From Nonomuraea africana (GTDB taxonomy: Bacteria; Actinomycetota; Actinomycetes; Streptosporangiales; Streptosporangiaceae): DNA of 64,000 nt. The position numbers and the translations under genes are program-made. Location of the stretch: contig NZ_JADBEF010000001.1 in the NCBI RefSeq assembly GCF_014873535.1, positions 558,001 through 622,000 of the forward strand, read 5' to 3'. Within the stretch, counting starts at the first letter, position 1, and each line of letters starts with the position of its first letter. Of the stretch, positions 36,261 through 44,023 are shown one piece after another. The notes below the pieces were generated by a model, which saw only the letters and a list, made by a program, of their open reading frames with translations, made no database searches and was not told where the DNA came from.

Positions 36261-36278
36261 TCTTTACCTAGGCAAGGA
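36261..36278. promoter_or_regulatory. Palindrome overlapping the peptide ribosome site
   Basis: TCTTTACCTAGGCAAGGA is an 18-bp dyad centred on CCT|AGG with 7 of 9 pairs matching (two mismatched positions). It overlaps the AAGGAG ribosome site at 36274-36279 and follows the candidate -10 box, the expected place for a repressor operator. Confidence 0.5.
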
Positions 36279-36287
36279 GAAGGGCGC

Positions 36288-36362
36288 ATGAAGAGGATCG
36301 TCGTCCGCAAGCCCGGCACCGTCCGGCTCACCGGGACCGCCTCGGTCATTCACAAGGGGTGA
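36288..36362 (+). CDS. 24-codon peptide gene coupled to the TPR protein
   Basis: A very short gene: begins MKRIVVRKPG, continues with VRLTG and ends VIHKG, then TGA at 36360-36362. The ribosome site AAGGAGAAGGG sits 4-14 nt upstream and is among the strongest in the window. The TGA overlaps the GTG start of the TPR gene (GTGA), so translation of that gene depends on the peptide being read. The first 16 residues are basic; the last eight contain Ser, Thr and His. No Cys, no hydrophobic signal. It could be a modified-peptide (RiPP) precursor, a signalling peptide, or a leader peptide. The repeated family features are not known to me. Confidence 0.6.
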   Translation: MKRIVVRKPGTVRLTGTASVIHKG

Positions 36363-38011
36363 CCCGGCACCGGCGAATCCAAGGTGCGTTTCAGGAGATC
36401 CCGGCGTCCACTCCGCTGCTGATGCCGCCGATAGACGCGCATCGGCGGCTGCATGGCCCCTACACCGTGGCGGCGGCGTTGCTGGCCCGGCTCGTACCTG
36501 ACGCATTGGAACGTTCCCCTGATCTCGTGTCCGCGTACGACATCGAGATCAGGGCGGCGGTGCCGGCCCTGCGTGGGCGCGTGCCCGGCCGGAGGGTCAC
36601 GATCGACGCCGGGCTGCCCGACGAGGAACGCATCCTCGTGCCCGCGCCGCGCCGTACGTTACGGCTGGCCAACGGGCTGACGGAGTTCGTCGCCGCGGTG
36701 ACGCCCCCCGGACGCGTGCTCGTCGTCCACAACGCCGACGAGGCCGATCCGACGGACACCGAGCTGCTCGACGTCATGACGCGCCGGATCCCCGCCGCGC
36801 ACCTGCGCATCGAGGTCTACACCGCGGGCCCGAGGCCGCCCGAGGACGACAGGACCGCCGGAGAGCTCTGGGAGCTGGTCGACCACTGCGTTCGCGAGGG
36901 CTTCCTGCACGCGGTGGCCGAGCTGGGCGGGCGCGGGCTGGCCGTGACGGAGGAGGGCGGCCAGGCCTGGTGGCGCTTCGCCCAGCGCACGGCGACCGCA
37001 CTCGGCGGCCTCGGCCGGCACGAGCAGGCCAGAGCGGTGTGGGAGCGGGTGCGCAGGGTCAGCCAGGACCCCAACATGCACGCCGCCGCCGCGTACGGCA
37101 CCGCGATGCTCGACGCCCGTCATCCCGACCCGGCCCAGCGTGACCTCGGCAGGGCGAGAGGCTGGGTCAACCAGGCCATCGCCATCTCCACCCTGGTGCC
37201 CGACCGCGCCTTCAAGCTGGGCTTCGACCGCAACGGCCTGGCCCTCATCGAGCTGCGCGAAGGCCGCAAGGAGGCCGCTCTCGAGCTGGTGGAGTCGGCC
37301 ATCGACCTGGCCGCCCGCGAGTTGCCGGACCGTCATCCCGTCCACCGCATGGTGCTGCTGGCCAACAGGGCGCAGCTGCTGGCCGCGCTCGGCCACACCA
37401 AGGAGGCGCTGGAGGACTACTCGGCGGCGATCGCGATCGATCCGGCCTTCCCCGACCACTACCTCGACCGCGGCAATCTCTGGTTCTCGCTGGGCAGGCA
37501 CGAGGAGGCGCTGGCCGACTACCAGAGCGCGATCGCGATGAGCCCGCCGCTGCCGGAGGCCTACTACAACAGGGCCGAGGTGCGGATCGCGCTCGGCGAG
37601 GAGGAGGCCGCGCTGGCCGACCTCGCGTACGTGCTGGAGCTCGACCCCGCCTACCTCGACGCCTACATCAACCGCGCGGGACTGCTGGGGGGCATGGAGA
37701 GGGACGCCGAGGCGTTCGCCGACGTGCGCGCGGGCCTGGCCCTCGCCCCCGGCAACCCGCACCTGCTGACCGTGCTCGGCCAGCTGGAGACCGCCGCCGG
37801 ACGTCAAGAGGAGGCGGAGCGGGCACTGGACGCGGCGATCGCCGCTGCCCCCACACTGGCCGCGGCGTGGGCGAACAGGGGGGCGCTGCGATACGAGCTC
37901 GGGCAGCTGGAGGCCGCGCTCGCCGACCTCACCCGCGCCGTCGAGCTGGACCCGCAGCCCGACCTCCTCGCGAACAGGGCGGTGGTCCTGCGCGCGCTCG
38001 GCAGGCGATGA
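36359..38011 (+). CDS. TPR protein with degenerate NTPase-like N-domain, TTA codon
   Basis: A 550-residue soluble protein. Residues 1 to about 150 resemble the front of STAND/LuxR-type P-loop ATPases: the PIDAHRRLHGPYTVAAALLA block, then a Walker B-like strand VLVVHNADEADPTD at about 120, but no Walker A is present, so nucleotide hydrolysis is unlikely. Residues about 330-550 hold at least six TPR units (EALEDYSAAIAIDPAFPDHY, EALADYQSAIAMSPPLPEAY, AALADLTRAVELDPQPDL). A TTA Leu codon lies at 36659-36661. GTG 36359 overlaps the 24-codon peptide stop; its own stop overlaps the next gene. TPR proteins bind peptides, so the peptide may be its ligand or substrate (inference). Confidence 0.85.
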   Translation: MTRHRRIQGAFQEIPASTPLLMPPIDAHRRLHGPYTVAAALLARLVPDALERSPDLVSAYDIEIRAAVPALRGRVPGRRVTIDAGLPDEERILVPAPRRTLRLANGLTEFVAAVTPPGRVLVVHNADEADPTDTELLDVMTRRIPAAHLRIEVYTAGPRPPEDDRTAGELWELVDHCVREGFLHAVAELGGRGLAVTEEGGQAWWRFAQRTATALGGLGRHEQARAVWERVRRVSQDPNMHAAAAYGTAMLDARHPDPAQRDLGRARGWVNQAIAISTLVPDRAFKLGFDRNGLALIELREGRKEAALELVESAIDLAARELPDRHPVHRMVLLANRAQLLAALGHTKEALEDYSAAIAIDPAFPDHYLDRGNLWFSLGRHEEALADYQSAIAMSPPLPEAYYNRAEVRIALGEEEAALADLAYVLELDPAYLDAYINRAGLLGGMERDAEAFADVRAGLALAPGNPHLLTVLGQLETAAGRQEEAERALDAAIAAAPTLAAAWANRGALRYELGQLEAALADLTRAVELDPQPDLLANRAVVLRALGRR

Positions 38012-38481
38012 TCGCGCAGAATGGCGATATGTGGGGGACGATCGGCCGGGTGGCGGCCATCTACGCGAGCCTCGGAGCGCTGTGGTGGGTGGCCATCAAC
38101 GCCACCAGGACGGCGACCGGCTGCGGTGACTGGCCGTGCCTGTATCCCACGCTCGGCGCCTACCTGCTGGTGACGGTGGTGACGCTGCTGGCGGCCGTGC
38201 CGCTGCTCAGGCGGGTCGATGTGGGAAGGGCGCCCCGCGTGGCGCTGGCCGCGGCGGCCGTACTGCTGGCGATCAGGGGGTTCGGCGAGGCGGTGCCCGC
38301 CTCGCCGTCCCAGGTGACGGAGATCCTGCGCGCGGGCCTGGCGTTCACCGTCGCCGGCACGGCCGGCGCCGTGCTGTCGGCGCCGGGGCTGGCCGCGCGC
38401 TGGCGGGTGCTGGGCTGGCTGGTCGTCCTGGCGTTGCCGGCGGCGGGCATCGCGGTGCTGTGGTCCCGCTACGGGTTCTGA
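38008..38481 (+). CDS. Small integral membrane protein of the peptide-TPR cassette
   Basis: Membrane protein of 157 residues with about five predicted helices (IGRVAAIYASLGALWWVA, LGAYLLVTVVTLLAAVPLL, VALAAAAVLLAIRGF, LAFTVAGTAGAVLSA, VLGWLVVLALPAAGIAVLW) and a small loop ATGCGDWPCLYP with two Cys that could form a disulphide outside. No known family recognised. ATG 38008 overlaps the TPR stop (ATGA), so it is the third coupled gene of the cassette; ATG 38029 is an alternative without overlap. Topology suggests an export, sensor or anchor role for the peptide-TPR system, which is inference. Its 3' end overlaps an antisense gene relic. Confidence 0.78.
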   Translation: MIAQNGDMWGTIGRVAAIYASLGALWWVAINATRTATGCGDWPCLYPTLGAYLLVTVVTLLAAVPLLRRVDVGRAPRVALAAAAVLLAIRGFGEAVPASPSQVTEILRAGLAFTVAGTAGAVLSAPGLAARWRVLGWLVVLALPAAGIAVLWSRYGF

Positions 38482-38730
38482 GGAAAGACCTGCACGTGGT
38501 CGGGGTCGACCCTGAAGCCCCTGATGGCCGGGACGATGACCCTGGCGAGCGTCTGCGCGGGGCTCGCGCCGCAGGTGGCCGCCGCCTCGCTGAGCTGGAC
38601 GGCCCCGGCCGCCGGCAGCGCGCTCTCCACCGCCCAGTACATGAACGGGAAGGAGATCGCCGCGGTGGGCGACGACGACCGCCGACAGCAGCAGCGACAT
38701 GCCCAGTACTCGCCGATGGTCCAGCCGCTC
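38469..38730 (-). pseudogene. Relic of an ABC transporter permease (binding-protein-dependent type)
   Basis: On the minus strand one frame reads TAAISFPFMYWAVESALPAA then QLSEAAATCGASPAQTLARV and IVPAIRGF, ending at TAG 38469-38471. This carries the EAA loop (EAAATCGAS...I.PAI) of PotB/PhnV-type permeases. The preceding TM (MSLLLSAVVVA) is in another frame just upstream, so a frameshift lies near 38,680. The remainder of the permease on both sides is missing. The 3' end overlaps the small membrane protein gene. Third-position G/C is high only in these two frame pieces, which supports former coding. Confidence 0.6.
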
Positions 38731-38813
38731 GACCTGTCGATGCAGGGACCCGACCACTACGACGGTCCTGGAGACAGAACGCTCGGCTGAGCGGCAGGTA
38801 TAGCATCGGCGAA

Positions 38814-39590
38814 ATGGGCACAAGCTTCGCCGAGTTGCTGCGCGACCTGCGTCAAGGGGCCAGCGCACAGGCCGCCGCCATCACCCGTGGGGCGAGCGGG
38901 CCACCACCTCGGGCCGTGAGCCTGGTCCACGGCCTCGACCGGCTGCGCTGCGCCTCGCTGCTCAAGCCGCTCTACTGCTGGGCCGCCGCGGCGCACCTGG
39001 CCGACCACGGCTTCTGGCGCCGCCACGCCGAGCCCGCCGTGGTCACCTCCTCCAACAGCGACACGCGGGCACTGTGGATGGCGGTGGGGCCCAGGGTGAT
39101 CCTCGCCGAGCTCCGCCGCCGCTGCGGCGTGACCTGGAGCCCGCCCAACGGCGACCCTTCGCGGTTCGGCTCGGTCGAGGTGGCCGCCACCGAGGTGGCC
39201 ATCGCCTACGCCGCCCTCTCGCAGGCCGCGCTCGCGGGCGACCCGGTGGCCGCCGACGTGCTCGCCTGGATGCGCGAGGTGCCGGCCGAGCAGACCTTCG
39301 GGGTCCGCGACGTGCTCACCGTCCCCGAGGCGGCCGTCAAGTGCGGCTGGTACGGCGGCGCCGACGAGAGCTGGCTGCGCACCCACGCCGTCGTCGTCAT
39401 CCCGCGCGGCGGCGTCGGCGTCACGGTGGTCGTGGGCATGACCGCGCAGCTCTACACCGACGAACGCGAACGCGAGATCTACCACGCGAGGGTGGCCGAG
39501 GGCCTGCCGGTGGAGAGCGAGCACGAACGCGTGGGCGGACCGCTCCTGCGCGCCCTGATGACCAGAGCCCTCGCGGAGACGGGAGCCTGA
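38814..39590 (+). CDS. Serine hydrolase, class A beta-lactamase-like fold
   Basis: A 258-residue protein with the three active-site elements of penicilloyl-serine transferases: SxxK in CASLLKPLYCW, SxN-like SSNSDTRALW and the KTG-like KCGWYGGADESW. There is no signal peptide, so it appears cytoplasmic, unusual for this fold. No DD-peptidase extension. A TAGCAT box (38801-38806) ends 7 nt before ATG 38814 and no Shine-Dalgarno is visible, so the transcript is probably leaderless. A secreted relative with KNGW at the third motif is at 58640. Substrate unknown; it need not be a beta-lactamase. Confidence 0.78.
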   Translation: MGTSFAELLRDLRQGASAQAAAITRGASGPPPRAVSLVHGLDRLRCASLLKPLYCWAAAAHLADHGFWRRHAEPAVVTSSNSDTRALWMAVGPRVILAELRRRCGVTWSPPNGDPSRFGSVEVAATEVAIAYAALSQAALAGDPVAADVLAWMREVPAEQTFGVRDVLTVPEAAVKCGWYGGADESWLRTHAVVVIPRGGVGVTVVVGMTAQLYTDEREREIYHARVAEGLPVESEHERVGGPLLRALMTRALAETGA

Positions 39591-39596
39591 CGGAGC

Positions 39597-39627
39597 CCGG
39601 GCGCGCGCCGCGCCAACGCGCGCCCGG
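39597..39627. terminator. Bidirectional terminator between the serine hydrolase and DUF397 genes
   Basis: CCGGGCGCGCG (39597-39607) pairs perfectly with CGCGCGCCCGG (39617-39627) around a 9-nt loop. It lies between convergent genes, 7 nt after one stop and 9 nt after the other. Confidence 0.8.
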
Positions 39628-39635
39628 ATCGGCGA

Positions 39636-39872
39636 TCAGACCAGATCGTCGAATTCGCCGTCCTTCATGCCGAGGCGGAAGGCCTCCCACTCGGCTTCGG
39701 TGAAGAACAGCCTGGGCCCGTCAGGGTCCTTGGAATCGCGCAGGACGAACAGCCTGTCCTGCTCGGACTTGTGAGCGGCGGCGTCCCCGGGCGCGTCGAG
39801 GACGGCCACTTCGACGCAGTCTCCGCCATTGCCGCCACTACGCCGTGCCTTGCGCCAGATGAGGTCGTTCAT
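39636..39872 (-). CDS. DUF397 protein
   Basis: DUF397 domain protein of 78 residues: starts MNDLIWRKARRSGGNGGDCV with the diagnostic WRKA/S-S and a Cys-Val-Glu-Val strand, then VLRDSKDPDGPRLFFTEAEW and an acidic end. In Streptomyces, DUF397 genes are nearly always partnered with an XRE/DUF5753 gene such as whiJ and can modulate it. Here ATG 39872 overlaps the XRE stop (ATGA), confirming the pair. A perfect hairpin follows 9 nt after the stop. Confidence 0.94.
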   Translation of the reverse strand: MNDLIWRKARRSGGNGGDCVEVAVLDAPGDAAAHKSEQDRLFVLRDSKDPDGPRLFFTEAEWEAFRLGMKDGEFDDLV

Positions 39873-40687
39873 ATGCTCTCCTCCACTTTCGACAGCAAAT
39901 TTAGACTTGCGTGAACCGGTAAGGCGAGTGACCTGATCACGTCATATCGCCGAACAATGGATTCGACGTCGGCGGGACGGTCGGTGACGTATCCCTCTCC
40001 TGCCGATTCCAGGTAGACGAGATCGGGCTCGCCGGGCACCCTCGCGATGACGAAGGCGCCGGTCAGCCCCGGCACCGCCTGGGCGTCCGCGGGGACGACC
40101 TGAACGGTGACGTTGGGCAGCTCGGACGCCTCCAGCAGCGCGCGCACCTGCCCGCGCATGGTGGCGGCCGAGCCGACCTGCCTGCGGACCACCCACTCGT
40201 CCAGCACCACCCAGTACATCGGGGGATCGCGCCGACGCAGGATGGCCTGCCTGGTCATCCGTGCCGACACCGCCTCCTCGGCCTGTTCCACCGTCGCCGC
40301 GGGCTCCCTCCGGAAGATCTCGCGGGCGTAGTCCTCAGTCTGCAGCAGACCGGGGACCAGTAGGGGTTGCCACGTCTGGAGTGTGCGCGCGGTCTGCTCG
40401 ATGTCCAACCACGGACGGAACCAGGCGGGGTAGGCCGCCTGCCGTACCAGCGGCCACAGACGCAGCAGCGAACCGCCGGTCTCCAGCACCTGGTCGGCCC
40501 GCTCGGCGAAGTCGCGTGAGGGCGTGCGCCTGGCCAGCTCGATGGCGCACACCAGGGACAACGAGTAGCTGAGCCGGTCGGCCAGCTGCTCCTGGGACAG
40601 GCCCGCACGGGTGCGGTACTCCCTCAACTCCGCGCCGAAGAACGCCAGCGGGCTGGAGCTTGGGTCGAGCTCACGTGCAGCAGGCAT
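39869..40687 (-). CDS. XRE regulator with DUF5753 (WhiJ-like)
   Basis: WhiJ-type regulator of 272 residues. HTH_XRE at about 18-75 (LREYRTRAGLSQEQLADRLS, then SLSLVCAIELARRTPS with the recognition helix) and DUF5753 from about 90 (WFRPWLDIEQTARTLQTWQP, LLVPGLLQTEDYAREIF, ELPNVTVQVVP, VYLESAGEGYVTD). WhiJ-like proteins act in differentiation and respond to unknown signals. It is co-translated with the DUF397 partner and divergent from a small gene at 40840. The intergenic region holds a TCTCACA/TGTGAGA dyad and two GGTTCTACA direct repeats next to its start. ATG 40687. Confidence 0.95.
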   Translation of the reverse strand: MPAARELDPSSSPLAFFGAELREYRTRAGLSQEQLADRLSYSLSLVCAIELARRTPSRDFAERADQVLETGGSLLRLWPLVRQAAYPAWFRPWLDIEQTARTLQTWQPLLVPGLLQTEDYAREIFRREPAATVEQAEEAVSARMTRQAILRRRDPPMYWVVLDEWVVRRQVGSAATMRGQVRALLEASELPNVTVQVVPADAQAVPGLTGAFVIARVPGEPDLVYLESAGEGYVTDRPADVESIVRRYDVIRSLALPVHASLNLLSKVEESI

Positions 40688-40732
40688 CGGGGGGCTCCGG
40701 TTCTACACGGGTTCTACAAATGCGGCCAGGTC

Positions 40733-40753
40733 TCTCACAGTCGAGGTGTGAGA
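40733..40753. promoter_or_regulatory. Dyad between the XRE gene and a divergent small gene
   Basis: TCTCACA (40733-40739) and TGTGAGA (40747-40753) form a perfect 7-bp inverted repeat with a 7-nt centre. Near the XRE start GGTTCTACA occurs twice (40699-40707 and 40710-40718). Either could be the XRE operator. Confidence 0.5.
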
Positions 40754-40839
40754 CCTGAATCCGTACCTAGAGTAGTGACTTGAATGCAGGCTGGGGTCAC
40801 GACAGGGGAATCTCACCGATCTAAGGACGTGAGGTGCGT

Positions 40840-41130
40840 ATGAGCGCCGTCTACACCCAACGGGCGGAAGAAGAGCAAATCGAGCAGTTGGAATGGGTTC
40901 AGGAACGGCTCGCCGCATCGGGTATCCGTGCCCTCCTCGTCAGGCACCTGCGCCTGACGCTCCTCCAGAACAGGTACGACCCGCCGGAACACCGCGGCCC
41001 GGTGCTCATGGCGGGCCCCGTGCGGATCAGCGTCGATCACGGCTTCCACATCGAGCGCGACGACGGCCGCACGGCCGACTTCCTCGACGCCGACGCGGCC
41101 GCCGCCTACGTCGCTAGCGCAGTTTCCTGA
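40840..41130 (+). CDS. Small protein divergent from the XRE/DUF397 pair
   Basis: Hypothetical protein of 96 residues, start ATG 40840 with GAGG 7 nt upstream (GTG 40834 is in frame). Composition is alpha/beta: an N-terminal helix EEEQIEQLEWVQERLAASG, then ALLVRHLRLTLL, VLMAGPVRISVDHGFHIERD and a C-terminal helix DADAAAAYVASAVS. No family is recognised. Its place beside an XRE regulator parallels the 28737 gene beside the other regulator, so it may be the regulated partner. It overlaps the convergent Nudix gene by 17 nt. Confidence 0.72.
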   Translation: MSAVYTQRAEEEQIEQLEWVQERLAASGIRALLVRHLRLTLLQNRYDPPEHRGPVLMAGPVRISVDHGFHIERDDGRTADFLDADAAAAYVASAVS

Positions 41131-41554
41131 TCACCTCGGGCAGCTCCGGCGGGTCGAGAAGACCTGGCAGCGAGCCCAGCTCCGCGACGGTGAACCAGCC
41201 GTAGCCGAGGAAGGCCTCGCTCTCCTCCTCCGTGAGCTCGCCGGGATCGACCTCGGGGCGCGCCTCGTCGAAGCGGGCCAGGTAGAACGGCTCGACCTTC
41301 ACGTAGCGCACGCCCAGCCAGGTGAAGTCCCGGTCGACAGCGACCCACCTGTCCTGGACCGCGTCGCCCGGCAGGCCCGTCTCCTCGGTCAGCTCGCGCC
41401 TGGCGGCTTCGAGCGGGGTCTCGCCCGCGTCCAGGCCGCCGCCTGGGGGCTCCCAGATGTCGTGCCGGCTGACCTTGTCGTGCCAGTGCATCAGCAGCAC
41501 CCGGTCGTCCCGATCCAAACACACCACCCGCGCCGCCGCCCGATCGCTCACCAC
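41114..41554 (-). CDS. Nudix hydrolase
   Basis: Nudix pyrophosphohydrolase of 146 residues. The Nudix box is GGGLDAGETPLEAARRELTE followed by ETG, with all catalytic Glu residues. The upstream strands (ARVVCLDRDDRVLLMHWHDK) and the WEPPGGG entry are typical of MutT/NUDT-like small proteins with broad nucleotide or dinucleotide substrates. GTG 41554. It overlaps the end of the small gene at 40840. A second Nudix protein is at 48855. Substrate cannot be inferred. Confidence 0.92.
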   Translation of the reverse strand: MVSDRAAARVVCLDRDDRVLLMHWHDKVSRHDIWEPPGGGLDAGETPLEAARRELTEETGLPGDAVQDRWVAVDRDFTWLGVRYVKVEPFYLARFDEARPEVDPGELTEEESEAFLGYGWFTVAELGSLPGLLDPPELPEVIRKLR

Positions 41555-41911
41555 GCCACCACTCGTCTTCTCTCCTGTACGGCAAAGCGGCCGATCAGGC
41601 CACCGTGGTCACCGGTGATCGTCCGTCCATCACGCTACTCCAGCAGGACTTCGGTTCCGTCGCGAACGTGGACTCCTGAAGGCTTTCCCGGGTTTTGCCT
41701 TCCCGCCTGCCCGGCGTCACCCGCCTGTCTTCTACACCCCTTGTATCTCTTCACCCGGGATCTCTTCGTCCGCCCTCCCGGCAGTTTCCTACGCGGAGTC
41801 TCTTTGCCTGGCCATTCGGCGCCTTCGCGCACCCGCCGCGTCGGCCCCTTCCTTGCTCCGTCACTCGCCTGGCCTCTTTGCCTCGGCCGGGCTCGGGGTC
41901 GCGGGGTCGCG
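41555..41911. other. 357-bp stretch with no supported gene
   Basis: Pyrimidine-rich on the + strand, with low-complexity C/T runs. Open frames lack ribosome sites and family features. A perfect 10-bp palindrome TCACCGGTGA (41609-41618) lies 55 bp before the Nudix start on the minus strand and could be an operator. Nothing else is visible. Confidence 0.5.
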
Positions 41912-42574
41912 TCAGCGTTTCATGGTGCCGTCGGCGATCGCGTCCGCCGCGTCGCCGATGGCCATGCCGACGATCTCCAGGCGGCGGACGAGTTCGCGTT
42001 CCTTCATCGCCTCAGCGGTCAACTCCCCCGAGAAGATGCGGGCGATCTCGTACTGGTACATCCGCCGCACCGCGCCCCCCGCCTTCTTCGCCTCCAGCGC
42101 GTCCTGCACCACCCCGGACGGACGGGACGCGAGGTCGCGCACCGCGCTCTCCAGCGCCTCGATGCCGACGATCACCTGATCCAGTAGGGGAGCGAACCTG
42201 ATCTGTTCCGGCACCCGGTACAGATGCGACTCCCTGACGAAGTCGCGCAACGAGTCGAGCACGTCGTCGATCGAGCGGGACAGGCGGAACAGGTCCTCCC
42301 TGTCGATCGGCGTGACCAGCGCGTCCTTGAGCTCCTCGACCAGACGGGCCCGCTCGGTGTCCCCGAGGTGCTCGATGGCGCGCATCTGCTCGTGCGCGCC
42401 CGTCCTGCCCACCTCGCCGCCGATCATCGCCATCGCCAGCCAGGCGCCCTGCTTGGTCGCCTCCAACTGGCCGACGAGGGCCTCGGTCAGCGCGTCGTCC
42501 ATCCGCCCCGCCAGCAGGTCACGGACTCGGCTCAGCCGTCTCACGAAACGTCTCACCACGCCCACGTCCTTCAC
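41912..42574 (-). CDS. PhoU-like DUF47 accessory protein of phosphate transport
   Basis: Helical protein of 220 residues (DUF47/PhoU-like). Patterns of amphipathic helices with Asp/Glu rows (AIEHLGDTERARLVEELKDA, PIDREDLFRLSRSIDDVLDS, HLYRVPEQIRFAPLLDQVIV) match the three-helix-bundle repeats of PhoU-type proteins, which regulate Pit transporters. It is encoded 280 bp downstream of the Pit gene on the same strand, the usual order. Start at 42574 gives the full bundle. It probably restrains phosphate uptake at the membrane (inference from the family). Confidence 0.85.
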   Translation of the reverse strand: MKDVGVVRRFVRRLSRVRDLLAGRMDDALTEALVGQLEATKQGAWLAMAMIGGEVGRTGAHEQMRAIEHLGDTERARLVEELKDALVTPIDREDLFRLSRSIDDVLDSLRDFVRESHLYRVPEQIRFAPLLDQVIVGIEALESAVRDLASRPSGVVQDALEAKKAGGAVRRMYQYEIARIFSGELTAEAMKERELVRRLEIVGMAIGDAADAIADGTMKR

Positions 42575-42854
42575 GACCTCCCTTCGACGCGAATCCGGCG
42601 AACACCGGGCCCACCAGCGGCTCCTGCGTGCTTCATGTGCCCTGCTTCGCGGTTCAGGAGATGTCCGGGAACGAACCCGGGAGCCGGGTGAGACGCGACC
42701 TGACCTGCCTTGCGTGCACTCCGCGAACGAACCGGGTGAGGGGTGGCCCGGCGTGCCGTGCGCTTCGTTCGATGGGTGAGCCAGGTCATGGGGGCACCTG
42801 ACCTCCTCGAGCGAGCACGCGGTCCCGGTGGATCGGGGTGCTCCTGGCGGCGCT

Positions 42855-43778
42855 TCATGAGATGCCTTTCACCGTGATCGCCGCCACCGCCGCCAGCACT
42901 CCCGCCGCCGGAAGGGTGAGCAGCCACGCGACCACGATTTTGACGGCCGCGTACCAGCGCACCCGCCCCCCTCCGTACGCCACGCCCGTTCCGATCAAGC
43001 TGCCGGCGATCGACTGCGTCATGCTCACCGGCATCCCCGCCGCCGCGCACGCGATCACGGTCGTGCCCGAGGCCAGTTCGGCCGCCACACCGTGCAGCGG
43101 CCTGGAGGCCAGGATCTCGCGGCTGAGCGTGCGTCCCGCCCGCGGCATGCCGTACATGGTGCCGAGACCGAACAGCACGGCCACCGTGAAAGAGACCGAC
43201 GGGCCCGACGAGCCGACGGCGATGAGGAAGACGGCCAGCATCTTCTGCCCGTCGTTGGCGGCATAGGCCACGCACTGCAGGGCGAACCCCGCCCAGTGCC
43301 AGCGCCGCAGCCCCCTGCTGGTGGTCATCGCGACGAGCAGCCGGGTGGTCGCCCATGCCGCCAGCGCGCCCGCGAACGGGGCGGCCAGGCCGACGGCCAG
43401 GACGAGGGCCACCGAGCCCGCCGACACCTCCAGCCCCCAGCCGAGTCCGGCACCCGTGAGTCCGCCGACGATGGCGAGGGTCAGGCTGGTGGGACGTCCG
43501 TGATGGCTGAGCACCATGACCACGGCTATCGCGGAGAGCACCGCGATGGTCATGGCGCGGCCGGCTCCCGGGCCCTCGAAGGCGGCCAGCCGGGTGACGA
43601 AGGTGTGCGCGACCTGCTGGGAGACGAGTGGGACGAGCGCGGTCAGCAGCACCAGGGTGAGCACGCCGACGATCGGCCTGACAGTGGGTAGCTTGAGCCC
43701 GGTCGCGAGCAGCGCGCCGCCGTCGTTCATCCCTGACACGACGGCGAACAGGCAGGCGACCGCGACCTCTAACGACAC
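42855..43778 (-). CDS. pit: Inorganic phosphate transporter, Pit family
   Basis: Low-affinity phosphate permease with about nine to ten TM helices. The Pit signatures SGMNDGGALLATG (residues about 15-27) and QCVAYAANDGQKMLAVF are the two halves of the repeat (GxNDxxxxxAT and ANDGQK). GTG 43778 is chosen because the protein then begins MSLEVAVACLFAVVSGMNDG as other Pit proteins do; ATG 43838 would add 20 residues and has no ribosome site. With that start the third codon is TTA (43770-43772), a rare codon. Expected to work with the DUF47 protein downstream. Confidence 0.88.
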   Translation of the reverse strand: MSLEVAVACLFAVVSGMNDGGALLATGLKLPTVRPIVGVLTLVLLTALVPLVSQQVAHTFVTRLAAFEGPGAGRAMTIAVLSAIAVVMVLSHHGRPTSLTLAIVGGLTGAGLGWGLEVSAGSVALVLAVGLAAPFAGALAAWATTRLLVAMTTSRGLRRWHWAGFALQCVAYAANDGQKMLAVFLIAVGSSGPSVSFTVAVLFGLGTMYGMPRAGRTLSREILASRPLHGVAAELASGTTVIACAAAGMPVSMTQSIAGSLIGTGVAYGGGRVRWYAAVKIVVAWLLTLPAAGVLAAVAAITVKGIS

Positions 43779-44023
43779 GCGCCCCAGCCAATCCGACGCG
43801 TGGGCGCAAGGGAACCCCGCGATCCTGATGACCGGCATAACGAGCTGTCACAAAGGTGATCGTTCCCCTGTAGAGAGCAGATCCAACGAGGGCAGGTGCG
43901 CGATGGGTCGCTTCCAACGGGGTGAGGCTCGGGCGGATGCATGATGGGTCGGTGGCTGGCTGAACCGCTCTACGGCGGGACGAATGGAGAGCGCCCCCAG
44001 GCCGCCAACGAACCAGCGGGAGG

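Noticed and set aside
42575..42854. tRNA-like or structured element between DUF47 and Pit genes
   Set aside because: CGAACCCGGGAG looked like a T-arm, but no acceptor or anticodon stem could be found.
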